64,000 bases of DNA from Microvelia longipes (Eukaryota; Arthropoda; Insecta; Hemiptera; Veliidae), in contig JACMZG010001914.1 of the NCBI GenBank assembly GCA_018340805.1, positions 29,234,978 through 29,298,977 on the forward strand, given 5' to 3'. The notes under the pieces are model-generated. The model searched no databases. It was not told where the DNA came from and worked only from the letters and a program-made list of their open reading frames with translations. Numbering within the stretch: position 1 is the first letter of the stretch; every line of letters begins with the position of its first letter. Below are positions 62,241 to 64,000 of this stretch, piece after piece. Position numbers and translations under genes: made by a program.

Positions 62241-64000
62241 TAATTTAGTTTAGTAAGTTCGACTAATGCAGTACTCTAAGGTAAAGCATACTTGCAAAAT
62301 ATGTATATATTAGTAGGTAATGACTTAAATTATCCTTATTAAGATTTTAATATTATTTTGCGTCATAAAATGCTGCATTGCAAATTTAGTATTAAATTAT
62401 AATTTCATGTGACTGTTCAATAAAGGCATCTTAGCCTGAACAAATAAAACAAAATATACAAACTACATATTTGGCATATTGTTTAACAAAACTAGCCACA
62501 GAAGTACAGAAGACAATAAAATAATTTTTACGATAGTCGTTATGTGCTTTATATTTATTTGTGAACGTTGAGAAAAATCTATTTTAAGCTTCTTGTAGTT
62601 AATTTACTGTGACAATAAAACAACGTTGGCCTCAATCAAGTCCTCTATGTTTTATATTTTTTTAAGAGTATTTTTTAGAGTTCTAGTTTCCGACATATAT
62701 AAAGTAACAGCCATATAACATTTTTATACTCTGTTTTTCTTTAGTAGTACATTATTTTTTATCTATATTAGTAATAAGCATAATTTCAAAGTGTAATATA
62801 GAAAGGGCAAATACTTTTTTTTTATTATTTACCATAGAAGTTAAGATATTATGAGTGTTTTATTTAATTATTTTATAAGCAATGAGGTAGTATTTATATA
62901 CATAAATATGGGATGTTATAACAGTAGCATGATGTATAAAAGGAAAAAATTGCGGAAAGAAAAAAACATGAAATAAGGATAAAAATATATTTTTCCTATG
63001 AAAAAAAAACGCTCCAGTAGAGAGATCCTGTGGAATGGAAGGAGCAGGGATAGTCGACAATGTTATAAAATATTTAGAGCGTCGAAGCCGGGGACAAGGG
63101 TTGCAGAGGATAGTGAAAAATATAAAAAAAATATTTTGACAAAAGCTTATTGAGATAGGAATAGCTAGGATAAAAAATATGAGGGAGATGGAAGTTGGAA
63201 ATAGTACATCGACAATGCATTTCCAGGGCAAAGGGAGAGAAAAACAATAACGCAACCAAGTGGGGGTGACTCGGTCTGATTCCGAACCATGATGTTATTA
63301 TTGTTTGCGCTGTAGATACATTCGAACACAATCCTTGCAAAGTCGGATTACTAAGCCAACCGTGTACAAACCTTGGAAAAATTCAATTCTCTAGTAAACT
63401 CTTGTGTGCCAGGCTTATTGTGATGAAAACCCTCTTTTTGCCACCTGGATTCTAACATAACCAAATCTCACAGATAAAACCGCGATCCCATAGAAATGCA
63501 GTATTTTAACACTCAATATCTGCATGCTAAAATCTGTTAGATATTTTTATCTTCACGCTTATATTTCATAGAATTCTTTCCGTATAGTCCCTTACTAACC
63601 AATAAACATAAAAATGAGTCTTTTTATTATTTTTTGTGCTTTTATTTTATTTCAGTGTGTTGTAAAGAAATATATAAAGAAATATATAAAGAAATATATA
63701 TTTAAAAATATATCAAATTAAAAAAATAATACGTAAATTATTATTTTACAGGTTATTTCTGGTTATTATTGATTGCTGAAACCGTGACGCAGTTCTACTG
63801 GCTTGTTATTTGTTTTTAGAGAAGGGGTTGAATTTCCCACTCATTAAACGAGTTTTAAGAGATCACTTCATTTCCCGATTCTGAAATACAAAAAAACTCC
63901 GTTCAAAAACTTTTTCACGCCTCGGCTCTCATTGAAAAAGCCTAAACAGAGGCTTTGGAAAATGAAATCGATATCCGGTTGTTGTGATAGCGAGGGGTGT
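62241..64000. other. No supported gene; possible decayed tRNA-headed repeat
   Basis: AT-rich to about 62980. The minus strand at 63343-63360 has an A-box-like GTTGGCTTAGTAATCCGA, and at 63314-63332 a B-box-like GTGTTCGAATG, but only about 10 bases apart. A worn tRNA-like head is possible. GGTCTGATTCCGAACC (63277-63292) is a short palindrome. An AAAGAAATATAT repeat lies at about 63663-63700. The overlapping minus ORFs of 131 and 88 codons show no known motif. Confidence 0.35.

Noticed and set aside
63275..63370. Minus-strand tRNA gene
   Set aside because: A-box- and B-box-like words are present but only about 10 bases apart, with no acceptor stem pairing.

Overview
The window is strongly AT-rich eukaryotic DNA. 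I can support no complete host protein-coding gene, rRNA gene or canonical tRNA gene in it. Apart from one retrotransposon ORF (about 745 codons), the open reading frames are short and are explained by chance, AT microsatellites or repeats. The transposon mix (an I/R1/LOA-type LINE with RNase H, a CR1/jockey-like LINE 3' end, Penelope-like remnants, tRNA-headed SINEs and many fold-back elements) points to an invertebrate, probably an arthropod. That placement is inference: no host gene confirms it. The window is best read as intergenic or intronic DNA built from repeats.

Layout, left to right. 0-6 kb: a perfect 36-bp-arm hairpin element, a 58-bp minisatellite (about 11 units), and dispersed copies of an abundant repeat called family A here. 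One family A copy has grown a 41-bp internal minisatellite. 6-12 kb: a purine-rich tract, a GC-richer element of about 900 bp with a tRNA-like head and oligo-A tail, and a MITE of about 590 bp. 13-21 kb: a fold-back element of about 710 bp, a fold-back carrying hammerhead-like motifs, a tRNA-headed SINE inside family A, and a TA array of about 175 bp. 22-31 kb: more family A copies and a decayed Penelope-like (GIY-YIG-type) endonuclease followed by a hammerhead-like motif. 34-38 kb: a second copy of the SINE, then a 5'-truncated but ORF-intact LINE with a target-site duplication. 38-54 kb: scattered hammerhead-like motifs, a MITE pair, and a SINE with an (ATT)n tail and 13-bp target duplication. 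54-64 kb: a LINE 3' end, an inverted plus tandem 175-bp hammerhead-like array, a third SINE copy with a different tRNA head, a 132-bp tandem repeat, a Penelope-type fold-back and a palindrome-rich element.

The most interesting theme is recurrence of a hammerhead-like core (CTGANGA, a stem-loop, then GAAAC or GAAAG) in about eight separate places. One lies downstream of a Penelope-like endonuclease remnant, several sit in inverted pairs, and one is in a 175-bp tandem. This resembles what is known of Penelope-like elements and small ribozyme-bearing retroelements (retrozymes). Most copies have one extra base between CTGANGA and the stem, so cleavage activity is uncertain. No genes here work together in a pathway; the only enzymatic cassette is the LINE reverse transcriptase/RNase H.
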